Part shown: positions 23,999-34,338 of the stretch, one piece after another
Layout of the letters: each line of letters starts with the position of its first letter
Position numbering within the stretch: position 1 is the stretch's first letter
Assembly (NCBI GenBank): GCA_011523305.1
Contig: WTHB01000128.1
Coordinates: forward strand, 1 to 50,018
Direction of reading: 5' to 3'
Length of the DNA: 50,018 nucleotides
Source: Planctomycetaceae bacterium
GTDB lineage: Bacteria > Planctomycetota > Planctomycetia > Pirellulales > UBA1268
The notes under the pieces: model-generated
What the model was told of the DNA's origin: nothing
Database searches by the model: none
Seen by the model: the letters and a program-made list of their open reading frames with translations, nothing else
Position numbers and translations under genes: made by a program

Positions 23999-26900
23999 AT
24001 GACCCAATTCGATTCCTCCACCTCGGTTGCCTCCTCCGCCTCCCAGACCACCCCCGCCCCCGGGGCAGGCAGCAGCCAGGCGACACCCCAACGGGTCGGA
24101 ATCGAAATTGAGCCAACGTTCTGCCCCGTCGATGTGGACAGTCCGTTTGATACCACCGAGTGGGAACTTCGCACCGCTGCCATCAAGGGCGAAAATGGCC
24201 AAGTCCTGTTTGAGCAGGCCGCCTGCGAAATCCCGGCTGCCTGGAGCCAACTGGCCACCAATGTGGTGGTCAGCAAGTATTTCTACGGTGAAATCCACAC
24301 CGCCGAGCGGGAACACTCCGTCAAACAACTCGTCCACCGGGTCGCCCGCACCATCACCGACTGGGGCGTGGCCGATGGCTACTTCAAGTCGGCCGAAGAT
24401 GGTGAGAACTTTTACCGCGATCTCGCCTGGCTCTGCGTCCACCAGCACGGTGCATTCAACTCACCAGTCTGGTTCAACGTCGGCCTCTACCACCAGTACG
24501 GCGTCAGTGGCGCCCCCTGCAACTGGCGGTGGGATGAGGCCCGCCGCGATGTTGTCCAGCCCGACAATCCCTATGAGTTTCCCCAGGGAAGTGCCTGCTT
24601 CATTCAAAGCGTCCAGGACAACATGGAAGACATCATGGACCTCGCTCGGAGCGAGGCGATGCTCTTCAAATTCGGCTCCGGCACCGGCACCGACCTGACC
24701 ACCCTCCGCAGTGAAAAAGAAAAACTCTCTGGTGGCGGCAAGCCCTCGGGTCCGCTCTCCTTCATGCGGGTCTACGACCAGATTGCCGCTGTCGTGAAGA
24801 GTGGCGGCAAGACTCGCCGGGCCGCCAAGATGCAGTCCCTGAAGGTCTTCCACCCCGACATCATGGACTTCATTGAATGCAAGTCGAAGGAAGAAAAGAA
24901 GGCTCGTGTCCTAATTGAAAAAGGGGGCTACGACGCGAACTTCAACGGCGAAGCCTACAGTTCGATTCTCTTCCAAAACGCCAATCTCTCGGTCCGGGTC
25001 ACCGACGAATTCATGGAGGCCGTCGATCGCGATGATTCCTGGACAACCCGGTGGGTCACCGACTCCTCCAAGGCTGGCCCCACCTACAAGGCCCGCGAGG
25101 TGATGAACCGCATCTCGGAATGTGCCTGGCAGTGCGGTGACCCCGGCCTGCAGTACGACACCACCATCAACCGCTGGCACACCTGCCCCAACTCGGGCCG
25201 GATCAACGCCAGCAACCCCTGCTCGGAATACATGTTCCTCGATGACACCGCCTGTAATCTGGCGAGCATCAACCTGATGAAGTTCCGCAAGCCCGACGGC
25301 GAATTCGATGTCGAACGCTTCGCTGCCGCCTGCCGGGTCTTTTTCATCGCCCAAGAAATCCTGGTCGATCACGCCAGCTACCCAACCGCTCGCATCGCCC
25401 GCAACAGTCACATGTATCGGCCGCTCGGCTTGGGCTATTCAAACCTTGGCAGTCTGTTGATGTCCGACGGCCTGGCCTACGACTCCAACGCTGGCCGCGG
25501 CGTCTGTGGCGCCCTGACCGCCATTCTCCATGGGGCTGCCAACCGCACCAGCGCGGAGCTGGCTGGAGCTGTCGGGCCCTTTGACGGCTTTGCTGCCAAC
25601 CGTGAGCCGATGCTGCGGGTCATGCAGATGCATCGGGATGCCGTCGAAAAGATCGAAGCCTCCTGCCCGCCTGCCCTGACCGACGCCGCCCGCCAGATCT
25701 GGGACGATGTCCTCGCCGGTGGCCGCCGCAACGGCTATCGCAACGCCCAGGCGACCGTCCTCGCCCCGACCGGCACCATCAGCTTCCTGATGGACTGCGA
25801 CACAACCGGTATCGAGCCAGACATCGCCCTGGTGAAATACAAGCAACTCGCTGGCGGTGGCATGCTCAAAATCGTCAACCAGACGGTGCCGCTCGCCCTG
25901 CGAAAGCTTGGCTATGACGAGCCTTCCGTCGAAAATGTCCTGGCCTACATCGACAAGAACGACACCATCGAAGGCTGCCCCGAAATCAAGGACGAGCACC
26001 TGCATGTCTTTGACTGTGCCTTCAAGCCGCGGCTCGGCAAGCGGTCGATTCAATGGCGGGCTCACGTGACCATGATGGCCGCCGCCCAGCCATTCCTGTC
26101 CGGGGCGATCTCAAAGACGGTCAACATGCCCCGCGAGACAACGCCCGAGGACATCGCCGGTGCCTACACCGAAGGCTGGCGACTGGGGCTGAAAGCCATT
26201 GCGATTTATCGCGACGGCTCCAAGGAAAGCCAGCCGCTGTCGACCAGCACCGAGGAGGACAAGAAGGCCGAGAAGGTAGTGGCCGCCCCTCGCCGCGAAC
26301 GCCTGCCCGACACCCGGCGCAGCGTCACCCACAAGTTCAACGTGGGCGGGCACGAGGGCTACATCACGGTTGGCCTCTATGACGATGGCCGGCCGGGTGA
26401 ACTGTTCATCACCATGGCCAAGGAGGGCAGCACCATCGGCGGGCTGATGGACTCCTTCGGCACGGCGGTCTCAATGAGCCTGCAATACGGCGTGCCGCTT
26501 GAGGTCTACATCAAGAAGTTCTCCCACACGCGGTTTGAACCCTGGGGCTACACCAAGAACCCTGACATCCCGGTTGCCAAGAGTCTGGTCGATTACATCT
26601 TCCGCTGGATGGGAATCGAGTTCCTGCCCGGGTACCGTGAGGCCAATCGGCCCGGCGGTGGCTCGAGCAGCAGCGGAGAGGCCTCCGCCGGAGACGACGG
26701 AGAAAGTGAGTCCAAGCCCGCCGCCACGATGGCGAGCGGGCGGGCCAGCGGGCAGGAAGCCACCAACGGAAAGCACACCACCTCAGGCGAACTGACGACC
26801 AGCCGCGGTCGCCACCCCGGGGGCAGCAACGGCAAGGCGACCGCTCGGGCAGCAACCCTCTCAGCCCCAAAGCGGCACACCGAAGGCACCGCCGCCCTCC

Positions 26901-27079
26901 TGGAGCGGGCCGGTCTGAAAATGGCTGAAGCACCCGCTGTTGGTGCCGAGGATCGGCAGAGCCAGTTCGCCAAGTTCCAGATTGATGCCCCCGCCTGTGA
27001 CAACTGTGGCTCGATCACCGTTCGCAATGGCAACTGCTACCTTTGCCACAACTGCGGAAACAGCATGGGCTGTAGTTGA
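23999..27079 (+). CDS. nrdJ: Adenosylcobalamin-dependent (class II) ribonucleoside-diphosphate reductase
   Basis: A 1026-residue enzyme making deoxyribonucleotides without oxygen dependence, using AdoCbl as radical source. The catalytic N-x-C-x-E motif is N406, C408, E410 (NPCSEY), followed by DDTACNLASINL. APTGTISFLMDCDTTGIEP is a class II signature. A Ser/Gly/Thr-rich linker of roughly 90 residues (about 880-975) separates the catalytic part from a C-terminal Cys-rich tail (C1000, C1003, C1013, C1016, C1019, C1025), which shuttles reducing equivalents or binds zinc. AAGGAG lies nine bases upstream of ATG. No nrdA/nrdB genes are seen here. Confidence 0.97.
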   Translation: MTQFDSSTSVASSASQTTPAPGAGSSQATPQRVGIEIEPTFCPVDVDSPFDTTEWELRTAAIKGENGQVLFEQAACEIPAAWSQLATNVVVSKYFYGEIHTAEREHSVKQLVHRVARTITDWGVADGYFKSAEDGENFYRDLAWLCVHQHGAFNSPVWFNVGLYHQYGVSGAPCNWRWDEARRDVVQPDNPYEFPQGSACFIQSVQDNMEDIMDLARSEAMLFKFGSGTGTDLTTLRSEKEKLSGGGKPSGPLSFMRVYDQIAAVVKSGGKTRRAAKMQSLKVFHPDIMDFIECKSKEEKKARVLIEKGGYDANFNGEAYSSILFQNANLSVRVTDEFMEAVDRDDSWTTRWVTDSSKAGPTYKAREVMNRISECAWQCGDPGLQYDTTINRWHTCPNSGRINASNPCSEYMFLDDTACNLASINLMKFRKPDGEFDVERFAAACRVFFIAQEILVDHASYPTARIARNSHMYRPLGLGYSNLGSLLMSDGLAYDSNAGRGVCGALTAILHGAANRTSAELAGAVGPFDGFAANREPMLRVMQMHRDAVEKIEASCPPALTDAARQIWDDVLAGGRRNGYRNAQATVLAPTGTISFLMDCDTTGIEPDIALVKYKQLAGGGMLKIVNQTVPLALRKLGYDEPSVENVLAYIDKNDTIEGCPEIKDEHLHVFDCAFKPRLGKRSIQWRAHVTMMAAAQPFLSGAISKTVNMPRETTPEDIAGAYTEGWRLGLKAIAIYRDGSKESQPLSTSTEEDKKAEKVVAAPRRERLPDTRRSVTHKFNVGGHEGYITVGLYDDGRPGELFITMAKEGSTIGGLMDSFGTAVSMSLQYGVPLEVYIKKFSHTRFEPWGYTKNPDIPVAKSLVDYIFRWMGIEFLPGYREANRPGGGSSSSGEASAGDDGESESKPAATMASGRASGQEATNGKHTTSGELTTSRGRHPGGSNGKATARAATLSAPKRHTEGTAALLERAGLKMAEAPAVGAEDRQSQFAKFQIDAPACDNCGSITVRNGNCYLCHNCGNSMGCS

Positions 27080-27094
27080 CGACCAGTGCTCACG

Positions 27095-27123
27095 GAAAGA
27101 CCGGGCGTCGTGCCCGGCTTTCC
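27095..27123 (+). terminator. Hairpin terminator after nrdJ
   Basis: Inverted repeat GGAAAGACCGGGC and GCCCGGCTTTCC with a 5-base loop GTCGT and one mismatch, 16 bp after the nrdJ stop. The following bases are G-rich, so the T run is only the TTT inside the right arm. Confidence 0.6.
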
Positions 27124-27674
27124 TGGGGGGCGGAGGCAGGCAAAGGCAAGGGTTGTCTGTAAGCACTGGAGCGGCTGGGCGACATCTGGGCAGCCATGGT
27201 CTGGGCAACGCCGCCCCCACAGTGACCCCAGTCCGGTCACTTCCGCTCTTGGCTTCCTGCGCACACGCACCGCTGGATGAGCGGATGAGGCGTTTGCGGT
27301 CTCGAGCGGGCCGCGAAGACAGGCAACGCTGGGCGGCTGGCCTCCGGCAACCTCAGGGCGTCCTGTCACTCGTGTCGCCCAGCGACCGCGAGCGGCTGTG
27401 GAAAGTTTGTTGAAGCCGGTCCCGTCATTGAGCCGAAACCTTGCTGTGGCCGCGAGGGTGTTTGCCCTCGGGGCCGCCAAGAACTTTGAATCGGCCGGTG
27501 TCCTTTGGCGGAGGTGCCACAACCAACGCGTTGATCCGGGCTCCCTTGGCTTCGGTGGTCGCACGACGACCGGGCCCGCGTCAGTCTCGCACAACACACT
27601 GTTCGCAGGACGGCGACTGGATTCACAGACGGCTCGGGGCGTACTTCGGAATGTCCCGGGCCGTTTTTCGATGG
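27124..27674 (+). other. Non-coding gap between nrdJ and pgk
   Basis: About 550 bp. Open frames on both strands have no family-like sequence or sensible starts. A 6-bp perfect hairpin with loop TGTTTG is at 27453-27470 (CGAGGG and CCCTCG). I see no tRNA-like cloverleaf. A decayed gene or an unrecognised RNA cannot be excluded. Confidence 0.4.
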
Positions 27675-28880
27675 TCACGCCTTCTCGGTGAGGACCGCAA
27701 CGGTCTCGAAGGCCTTGCCCTCGAGCATCTCAAGGGAGGCCCCGCCACCGGTCGACACGTGGCTAACCTTGTCCGCATAGCCCAACTGCTCGACCGCTGC
27801 CGCTGAATCGCCACCACCGATGATGGTGATCGCGCCGTTGGCGGTTGCCGCCGCCACCGCATCAGCGACCGCCTTTGTGCCGGCATCAAATGGCGGCAAC
27901 TCAAAGACACCCATTGGGCCATTCCAGACAACCGTGCCGGCTCCGCGGATGATCTCCGCATAGGCGGTGGCTGTCCTCGGGCCAATGTCGAGGCCCTCAA
28001 AGCCGTCGGGGATTTCACCCGCTGCCACTACCTGTTTCGTGGCGTCACTCGAAAAGGCATCGGCACAGTGGGTGTCCATCGGCAGCACCAGTTTGTCACC
28101 CCCTTGGGTCAGCAGTTCCTTTGCCAACTCAACCTTGTCGGGCTCAACCAGTGACGTACCTGTCTTGCCCCCCTTGGCCAGCGAAAAGGTGTAGGCCATC
28201 GCTCCACCAATCAGCACATGGTCACAAATTTTCAGCAGGTTCGTGATCACCGCGATTTTGTCGCTGACCTTCTTGCCACCGAGAATCGCCACAAAGGGCC
28301 GCTTGGGCTGGCCAATGGCATCAGAGAGATACTGAATCTCCTTCTCGACCAGAAAGCCGACTACTGCCGGTTTGCCGGCCTCAGTCATTGCCTTGGGAAC
28401 GGCATACATGCTCGCCTCGGTGCGGTGGCAGGTGCCGAAGGCATCGTTGACATAGGCATCGGCCAGACCTGCCAGTCCAGCAACATAGGCCGGATCATCT
28501 CCTTTTTTCTCACCCGGGTTGAAGCGAACGTTCTCGAGCACCAGTACCCCCCCGGCCGGCAGCGTTGCCGCCTTTGCCACAGCGTCCGCGCCACCGGTGT
28601 CGGTGGCCAGGGCAACTGGTGCCCCGAGCAGTTCCCCCAGTCGCGTGGCGACCGGCGCCAATGACAAGGCCGGGTCAGCAGCTCCCTTCGGCCGGCCGAG
28701 GTGACTCATCAGCACAGCCTTGCCACCGCGGTCGATGATCGACTTGATCGTCGGCAACGCCATCCGGATCCGGCGGTCGTCAGTGATCGACCCTGCGTCA
28801 TCCTGCGGCACGTTGAAATCAACGCGGACGAGAACGGTCTTACCGGCGGGATTGAGATCGGCGATCGACTGCTTGGCCAT
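27675..28880 (-). CDS. pgk: Phosphoglycerate kinase
   Basis: A 401-residue glycolytic enzyme that transfers phosphate between 1,3-bisphosphoglycerate and ADP. Signatures are [10 protein letters not shown] near residue 17, [19 protein letters not shown], the [11 protein letters not shown] loop, [10 protein letters not shown], and the C-terminal nucleotide region [13 protein letters not shown] with [12 protein letters not shown] 28880 has AGGAG about ten bases upstream; the open frame to 28937 adds 19 unlike residues. Length is usual. Confidence 0.97.
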   Translation of the reverse strand: MAKQSIADLNPAGKTVLVRVDFNVPQDDAGSITDDRRIRMALPTIKSIIDRGGKAVLMSHLGRPKGAADPALSLAPVATRLGELLGAPVALATDTGGADAVAKAATLPAGGVLVLENVRFNPGEKKGDDPAYVAGLAGLADAYVNDAFGTCHRTEASMYAVPKAMTEAGKPAVVGFLVEKEIQYLSDAIGQPKRPFVAILGGKKVSDKIAVITNLLKICDHVLIGGAMAYTFSLAKGGKTGTSLVEPDKVELAKELLTQGGDKLVLPMDTHCADAFSSDATKQVVAAGEIPDGFEGLDIGPRTATAYAEIIRGAGTVVWNGPMGVFELPPFDAGTKAVADAVAAATANGAITIIGGGDSAAAVEQLGYADKVSHVSTGGGASLEMLEGKAFETVAVLTEKA

Positions 28881-28961
28881 TGGGGGCGGCTCCTGGTGCA
28901 ACGTGGACACGTGGTGAAACAACAACCCGTATTTCACCGCAGGAGGGCTGCCGCTGCAAGG

Positions 28962-29645
28962 CTAGGGGCTGGCTCCCGCCAGCGTGCCAAAGACCTTCAC
29001 GTTGGTGAAGTCATTCATGTCGTCAAACGAACCGATGCCGACGCGGCCCGAGGTGAAAGTGTGGTCGGTTACGTCCATCAACGGGGTTTGCATGTCGTCG
29101 AAATAGACGGCAATTCGTCCGCTGTCGGAGTCCCGCTCAAGTTTCACGGTATGCCAACGGTCATCCCAGGGCACCGGGGTGGTATTCGTGGTGAGGGCCC
29201 GCCGGGGGGCTCCGTCGACAATCATGATCTGGCCACTGGCTGGATCGGGCTTGGCACCGAGGTGCACGTAGTAGAAGTGCTCGGGATCACGGTAGTTGAA
29301 AAAGATGCAGCAGTCGCGGTGCGGGCCCGTGTCGAACGTACTTTTGACCTCGAGGGTGATCACCGTGTCGGTGAGTTCCAGGTCTTTTACCAAGGCTCTG
29401 TTGTGGGGGCTGCGAACCGGCGGCTGATAGTTGCTCTTCCGGCGGTTGATCCCCCAGACCACCCGATCACCATCACGGGCCAGCGTCCAGGCTGCCGGGT
29501 CGGTCGGCTCCCAACGATCACAGCCCTCGGCAAAGGTCTCCGTAAAGACGAGGGCCTGTCGTGGCTCAAGGGCAGCGCTCTGTGTGGGAAAGGTTGTTCC
29601 CGCAAGAAGGAAGAGTCCAGCCCAGCAGGTGAGGAAGCGGATCAT
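28962..29645 (-). CDS. Exported DUF1080/LamG-like (concanavalin-fold) protein
   Basis: A 227-residue protein with a signal peptide (1-20, FLTCWAGLFLLAGT). The remainder resembles the 3-keto-disaccharide hydrolase (DUF1080) or LamG jelly-roll: FTETF-W early, FFNYRDPEHFYYVHLG in the middle, WHTVKLERDSDSGRIAVYFDD, and the closing GRVGIGSFDD with F-NVKVFG. Such domains bind or cleave carbohydrates in planctomycetes. ATG 29645 has GAGG nine bases upstream; ATG 29660 has none. It may be cotranscribed with pgk (81-bp gap). Confidence 0.7.
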   Translation of the reverse strand: MIRFLTCWAGLFLLAGTTFPTQSAALEPRQALVFTETFAEGCDRWEPTDPAAWTLARDGDRVVWGINRRKSNYQPPVRSPHNRALVKDLELTDTVITLEVKSTFDTGPHRDCCIFFNYRDPEHFYYVHLGAKPDPASGQIMIVDGAPRRALTTNTTPVPWDDRWHTVKLERDSDSGRIAVYFDDMQTPLMDVTDHTFTSGRVGIGSFDDMNDFTNVKVFGTLAGASP

Positions 29646-29739
29646 TGATGTGAGCCTCATGACGAGAGGGGAACCATCGACGCACGCGCGGTAGGCTAGA
29701 TCGTGTGGGCCATCCTCGTCAATTTATGACCAACGCGAG

Positions 29740-30243
29740 ATGACGGTCCCCACACGTGATTTTTCCACACGCCTCTCAACCAATCCGCTCATGTCCCGCT
29801 CCGAAGACCCCGTCCAAGTGCTGCTCGATTCCTTTTCCAGGCTCGTTGGCCGTGAGTTGATTCCCCGAACCGGCAACCCAGCCGAGCAGGCGAAACGGCT
29901 CTTTACGGCGGCCTTCGTCGTCGTCGCTCACGGCACCGAGGCTGATCCAGTCCTCAGCTACGGAAACGCCCAGGCACTTGCCCTCTGGGAGATGTCCTGG
30001 GAAGAGTTTACCCGGACCCCCTCGCGGCTGACCGCTGAACCTGTGCACCGTGACGAGCGGGCCAGGTTGTTGGCACGAACCCATGACCATGGCTACGTTG
30101 ATGACTATTCCGGCATCCGAATCTCCCAATCCGGCCGCCGGTTTCGCATCGAACAGGCGATCGTCTGGAACCTCAGCGACTCCGCCGGCACCCACCTCGG
30201 TCAGGCGGCTACCTTCGACCAGTGGGTGCCCCTGAAGTCATAA
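29740..30243 (+). CDS. MEKHLA domain protein
   Basis: A 167-residue protein whose residues 35-165 match the MEKHLA (PAS-related) domain: VVVAHGTEADPVLSYGNAQALALWEM, then TAEPVHRDER, a GYVDDYSGIRIS segment and the end AATFDQW. The domain is known from HD-ZIP III plant proteins and from free-standing bacterial and algal proteins; a ligand- or redox-sensing role is inferred from PAS similarity only. ATG 29740 is the first start; ATG 29791 is equally possible because the extra 17 residues show no family likeness. Confidence 0.82.
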   Translation: MTVPTRDFSTRLSTNPLMSRSEDPVQVLLDSFSRLVGRELIPRTGNPAEQAKRLFTAAFVVVAHGTEADPVLSYGNAQALALWEMSWEEFTRTPSRLTAEPVHRDERARLLARTHDHGYVDDYSGIRISQSGRRFRIEQAIVWNLSDSAGTHLGQAATFDQWVPLKS

Positions 30244-30330
30244 GCATGCCTGGCTTCAGGACATTCCCCCCAAACGTTCCCTCTTTCCACGCTTCTTGTC
30301 CCCGCTTCTCATCCCTTGGAACACGCCACT

Positions 30331-31740
30331 ATGTTTCTGGCCTCTCGCTCCCTGCCTGCCTGCTTCCTCATCGCTCTCACGCTTGCTGCCACACTTCCAG
30401 CAGGAGCAGCCGTGTCAGACCATCCCCCAAACGTCATCTATATCCTCGCGGACGACCTCGGCTACGGAGATCTCTCCTGCTACGGACAGAAGAAGTTCGG
30501 CACACCCAACATCGACCGGTTGGCACGGGAAGGGATGCGATTGACCGGGCACTATTCCGGCAACACCGTCTGCAGTCCTTCCCGGGCGGTCCTCATGACC
30601 GGCCGCCACCCTGGCCATTGCCACATCCGGGGCAACGGTGACGAAGCAACCTCTGTCCGGCTCTGGCCCGAGGACATCGTGCTTCCCGAGGTCTTTCAAG
30701 CCGCAGGGTACGCCACCGGGGCCTTTGGCAAGTGGGGTCTCGGCATCACCACCGTGGAAGGCCGGGGCAACCCCCTCGCCAATGGGTTCGACGAATTCTA
30801 CGGCTGGAAGAGTCAGTCGATTGCCCACACCTACTACCCAAGCAGCGTTGTCGAGAACGGCCAAGAAATACCCTTGGAACCCGGCACCTACGTGCATGAA
30901 CTGATCATGGACAAGGCTCGCGCCTTCATCCGCCACAATGCCTCGGCCCAAAAACCATTCTTTTGCTACATCCCCACCGCCGTGCCCCACGCTGCCATGC
31001 ACGCCCCCAAAGCCCTGCACGAAAAGTGGCGGAAAAAAATGCCGCAGTTTGATCACGTCATCGGAAAGTATCCTGCCGGACCAGATGAGTCCTGCCCTGA
31101 TGTCATCAACCCGATTGCCGGCTTCGCCGCTATGATGGAACACCTCGACAACGAGGTTGGGGAAATCCTCCGTCTGCTTGCTGACCTTGGCATCGATGAA
31201 AACACGCTGGTGCTGTTTGCCAGCGACAACGGTGCCCACCGGGAAGGGGGCCACGACCCGGACTTCTGGAACTCTACCGGCGGCCTCCGCGGTCAGAAAC
31301 GCGATATGCACGAGGGGGGCATTCGGTCACCCCTGTTGGCTCGCTGGCCGGGCACGATCAAAGCTGGCGCAACCAGCGATCACCTCAGCGCCTTCTGGGA
31401 TGTGCTGCCAACTATGGCCGAGCTACTCGGTCAGCCGTCGCCCGCAGGTGTTGATGGTATTTCGTTCCTGCCAACACTGATGGGCACCCCTGACCGCCAG
31501 CAGCAGCATGAATCGCTCTACTGGGAATTCCACAAACGCAAACTCTTTTCACGGGCAGCCCGCATCGGCAGTTGGAAGGCCTATCAGGAAAACGGGAAGC
31601 CCTTGGAACTCTTCGATCTGTCAGCCGACCCGGGTGAAACAACCAACGTGGCTGCTGAACACCCGGAGATCGTCAAGCAGATGGAAGCAGTCTTCCGCGA
31701 ATCCCATCAGCCCCTCGCGGCCAACCGGAAAGAGGGCTGA
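30331..31740 (+). CDS. Exported sulfatase (arylsulfatase A-like)
   Basis: A 469-residue sulfatase. A signal peptide covers 1-27. Metal site IYILADDLGYGDLSCYG (36-52), formylglycine motif C81-S-P-S-R85 with AVLMTG, GKWGLG for the next catalytic Lys, a YIPTAVPHAAMHAP His motif and SDNGAHREGGHDPDFWNSTGGLRG near the second metal group are all present. This is the S1-family arrangement common in planctomycete glycan degradation. ATG 30331 is used; the in-frame codon at 30316 is TTG. It is convergent with gyrB. Confidence 0.95.
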   Translation: MFLASRSLPACFLIALTLAATLPAGAAVSDHPPNVIYILADDLGYGDLSCYGQKKFGTPNIDRLAREGMRLTGHYSGNTVCSPSRAVLMTGRHPGHCHIRGNGDEATSVRLWPEDIVLPEVFQAAGYATGAFGKWGLGITTVEGRGNPLANGFDEFYGWKSQSIAHTYYPSSVVENGQEIPLEPGTYVHELIMDKARAFIRHNASAQKPFFCYIPTAVPHAAMHAPKALHEKWRKKMPQFDHVIGKYPAGPDESCPDVINPIAGFAAMMEHLDNEVGEILRLLADLGIDENTLVLFASDNGAHREGGHDPDFWNSTGGLRGQKRDMHEGGIRSPLLARWPGTIKAGATSDHLSAFWDVLPTMAELLGQPSPAGVDGISFLPTLMGTPDRQQQHESLYWEFHKRKLFSRAARIGSWKAYQENGKPLELFDLSADPGETTNVAAEHPEIVKQMEAVFRESHQPLAANRKEG

Positions 31741-31785
31741 CAGCACGAGAAGGGCGACCGTCGCACGGCCCCCTTCCAACGGTAT

Positions 31786-34281
31786 CTACACGTCGAGGTT
31801 CCGTACGTCGAGCGCGTGCCGCTCGATGAACTCCCGACGCGGCTCGACCTTCTCACCCATCAGCACGCGGAAGAGGTCGTCTGCGGCAGCCGCATCGTCC
31901 ATTGAAACCCGCAACAGGGTGCGGTTGGCCGGATCGAGGGTGGTCTCCCGAAGTTCCTCGGCATTCATCTCACCCAGCCCTTTGAAGCGGGTGATCGAAA
32001 GCCCCTTCTCCCCAGCCCGACGGACCGCCGCCAGCAGGCCCCGCAGATCCTCGATGCCAATTTCATTCTCACCCCGGCGGAGGAGATAGCGGGGTTCTTC
32101 GGTTCCGGTCCGATCCTCTGGCATCAGGCTTTCAATGGCGAAGCCCATCGCCTCAAGTTCCTTCAGCCCGGCATTGATACTTCTTACCTCATGGAGGTCG
32201 ATCACGATCAACTGCTGCTCGACCAACGCGTCGTTCGCCGCTCCACCCCCGCCCGGCTTGTTTTCATCGGCCTTGCCCGCTTGAAGTTCCCCACCGGTTG
32301 CCTCCTCCTTGCTTTCTACAAAGGCCTCCAGTTCATCGCGACTGGTGAACCAGTGCTCCTCGGTGCCAAAAAAGACGTGGTACATCGGCAACTTGCCGCT
32401 CCCCTCTTCCCGCCGCCCGGCATGGTCCCGGAGGCTGATCCCCCGGCGTTCCAATGCCAGCAGGGCATCCTCAAGGCCCGCCAGGGTGCGGCAGAGTTTT
32501 TGCATCCCCTCGCCGGCTATCTCTCGACCATCACCGGGTAGGAAGACGCCCTCGCCCAGGCCCTGGTCAAGCAGCTGGTTCTTCATCTCCTCTTCAGTCT
32601 GCACGTAGTAGGTCTGCTTCTTGCTCCGCACTCGAAAGAGCGGGGGCTGGGCGACGTAGACATGGCCAGCCGCGACCAGTTGATACATCTGCCGATAGAA
32701 AAATGTCAGCAACAACGTCCGAATGTGGGAGCCGTCGACGTCGGCGTCGGTCATGATGACCACCTTGTCATATCGTCGCTTGCCGAGATCGGCCTCCGGT
32801 CCAATGCCTGCCCCGATGGCCGAGATCACACTCCGCACCTCTTCATTGGCCAGCACCTTATCTTCCCGGCTCTTGTAGGCATTGATGATTTTTCCCCGCA
32901 GTGGCAGGATCGCCTGATACTCACGGAGCCTGCCACCTTCGGCCGAGCCACCGGCGGAATCACCCTCCACCAGATAGAGTTCACAGCGTTCGACGTCCTT
33001 GCTGGTGCAGTCGCGGAGTTTGCCCGGCAGGCCACCCCCAGAAAGGGCACCTTTCCGTTCGCGGAGGAGTGCCTTTGCCTTCTGGGCGGCCGTCCGCGCC
33101 TCAGCGGCCAGCACCCCCTTCTGAACGATTGCCTTGGCACTCTTGGGATGCTCTTCGAGGTACTTGCCGAGGAACTCACCAACCGCCGAGTTGATGATGC
33201 TCTCGACCTCGCTGTTTCCAAGTTTTGTTTTGGTCTGCCCTTCAAACTGTGGATGGGGCACCCGCACACTGACCACTGCGGTCAGTCCCTCACGGACATC
33301 ATCTCCGGTCGGAATGAGATCCTTGTAGATGCCGCTTTTCTTCCCATAGGCATTGATGCTCCGGGTCAGCGCTGAGCGAAATCCTGAGACGTGTGTGCCC
33401 CCTTCGTTCGTCGAAATATTATTGACGTAACTGTGCACATTCTCCGTAAACTCGCCGGTGTATTGCAGCGCGATGTCCCAGGAAACCCCTTCGTTTTCTC
33501 CTTGCAGAGCGATCACATCTGGATGAATGGCATCACTTGAGCGGTTGAGCCATTCAATGAATTCCTCCACGCCCCGTTCGTAGAAAAACTCCTCCGTCTG
33601 GCCACTGGCTGCGTCGGTGAAGACAATCTTCACCCCAGAATTGAGGAAGGCGAGTTCCTGGAGCCGCCGCGAGAGAATGTCCCACGAAAACTTTGTCTGT
33701 GGAAAAATCTGCGGGTCCGGCTTGAACGTTGTCTTCGTCCCTGTCCCGCTGGCCGTTCCCATCTTGCGGACCGGACCGGTCGGCTCACCCCGTTGATACT
33801 CCTGCTGCCAGACGTGCCCCTCTCGGGAAACCTCGACCTCGCACCACTCGGAGAGAAAGTTCACCACCGTCACACCGACCCCATGGAGACCGCCTGACGT
33901 CTGGTAGGCCCCCTTCTCGAACTTGCCCCCAAATTTCAGCACCGTCATCACCCCTTCCAGGGTGGAAACCTCCCGGTCCATTTCCTCGGAAAGTTGCTCG
34001 TGAATGTCTGTCGGAATACCTCGACCATCGTCCTCGACTGTCACACTACCATCGACGTTGACCGTCACTGTCACCCGCTTGGCATATTCAGCCATGCATT
34101 CATCGATCGAATTGTCGACCACTTCGTAGACCAGATGATGCAACCCACGGGCGGTGTTGTCACCGATGTACATCCCAAATCGCTCGCGGACATGCTCGCG
34201 ATCGGAAAGATGCTTCAGATCCGTACTGGTGTAGCCAGCCTGGTTTTGGTCGTCAGCAGGAGCAGGTGTAGCGTCGGCCAT
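31786..34281 (-). CDS. gyrB: DNA gyrase subunit B
   Basis: An 831-residue type II topoisomerase ATPase subunit. The GHKL ATP site is shown by VYEVVDNSIDECMA (52-65), EDDGRGIP and the QTSGGLHGVG loop. The TOPRIM domain has EGDSAGGSAEGGR and DADVDGSHIRTLLL. The C-terminal DNA_gyraseB_C segment is RFKGLGEMN. A Gly/Lys/Glu-rich insertion (EATGGELQAGKADENKPGG) lies in the C-terminal third. It is the last gene of the dnaA-dnaN-dciA-gyrB group. Confidence 0.97.
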   Translation of the reverse strand: MADATPAPADDQNQAGYTSTDLKHLSDREHVRERFGMYIGDNTARGLHHLVYEVVDNSIDECMAEYAKRVTVTVNVDGSVTVEDDGRGIPTDIHEQLSEEMDREVSTLEGVMTVLKFGGKFEKGAYQTSGGLHGVGVTVVNFLSEWCEVEVSREGHVWQQEYQRGEPTGPVRKMGTASGTGTKTTFKPDPQIFPQTKFSWDILSRRLQELAFLNSGVKIVFTDAASGQTEEFFYERGVEEFIEWLNRSSDAIHPDVIALQGENEGVSWDIALQYTGEFTENVHSYVNNISTNEGGTHVSGFRSALTRSINAYGKKSGIYKDLIPTGDDVREGLTAVVSVRVPHPQFEGQTKTKLGNSEVESIINSAVGEFLGKYLEEHPKSAKAIVQKGVLAAEARTAAQKAKALLRERKGALSGGGLPGKLRDCTSKDVERCELYLVEGDSAGGSAEGGRLREYQAILPLRGKIINAYKSREDKVLANEEVRSVISAIGAGIGPEADLGKRRYDKVVIMTDADVDGSHIRTLLLTFFYRQMYQLVAAGHVYVAQPPLFRVRSKKQTYYVQTEEEMKNQLLDQGLGEGVFLPGDGREIAGEGMQKLCRTLAGLEDALLALERRGISLRDHAGRREEGSGKLPMYHVFFGTEEHWFTSRDELEAFVESKEEATGGELQAGKADENKPGGGGAANDALVEQQLIVIDLHEVRSINAGLKELEAMGFAIESLMPEDRTGTEEPRYLLRRGENEIGIEDLRGLLAAVRRAGEKGLSITRFKGLGEMNAEELRETTLDPANRTLLRVSMDDAAAADDLFRVLMGEKVEPRREFIERHALDVRNLDV

Positions 34282-34338
34282 AGTCAGCTTTCAACGAGAG
34301 GAGGAATACGTGTGGATGATGGGAAAGGATGCCCGCGG

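Noticed and set aside
27037-27678. 213-codon minus-strand frame between nrdJ and pgk
   Set aside because: No recognisable family, Arg/Pro-rich composition typical of non-coding frames, and overlap with the nrdJ 3' end and its terminator.
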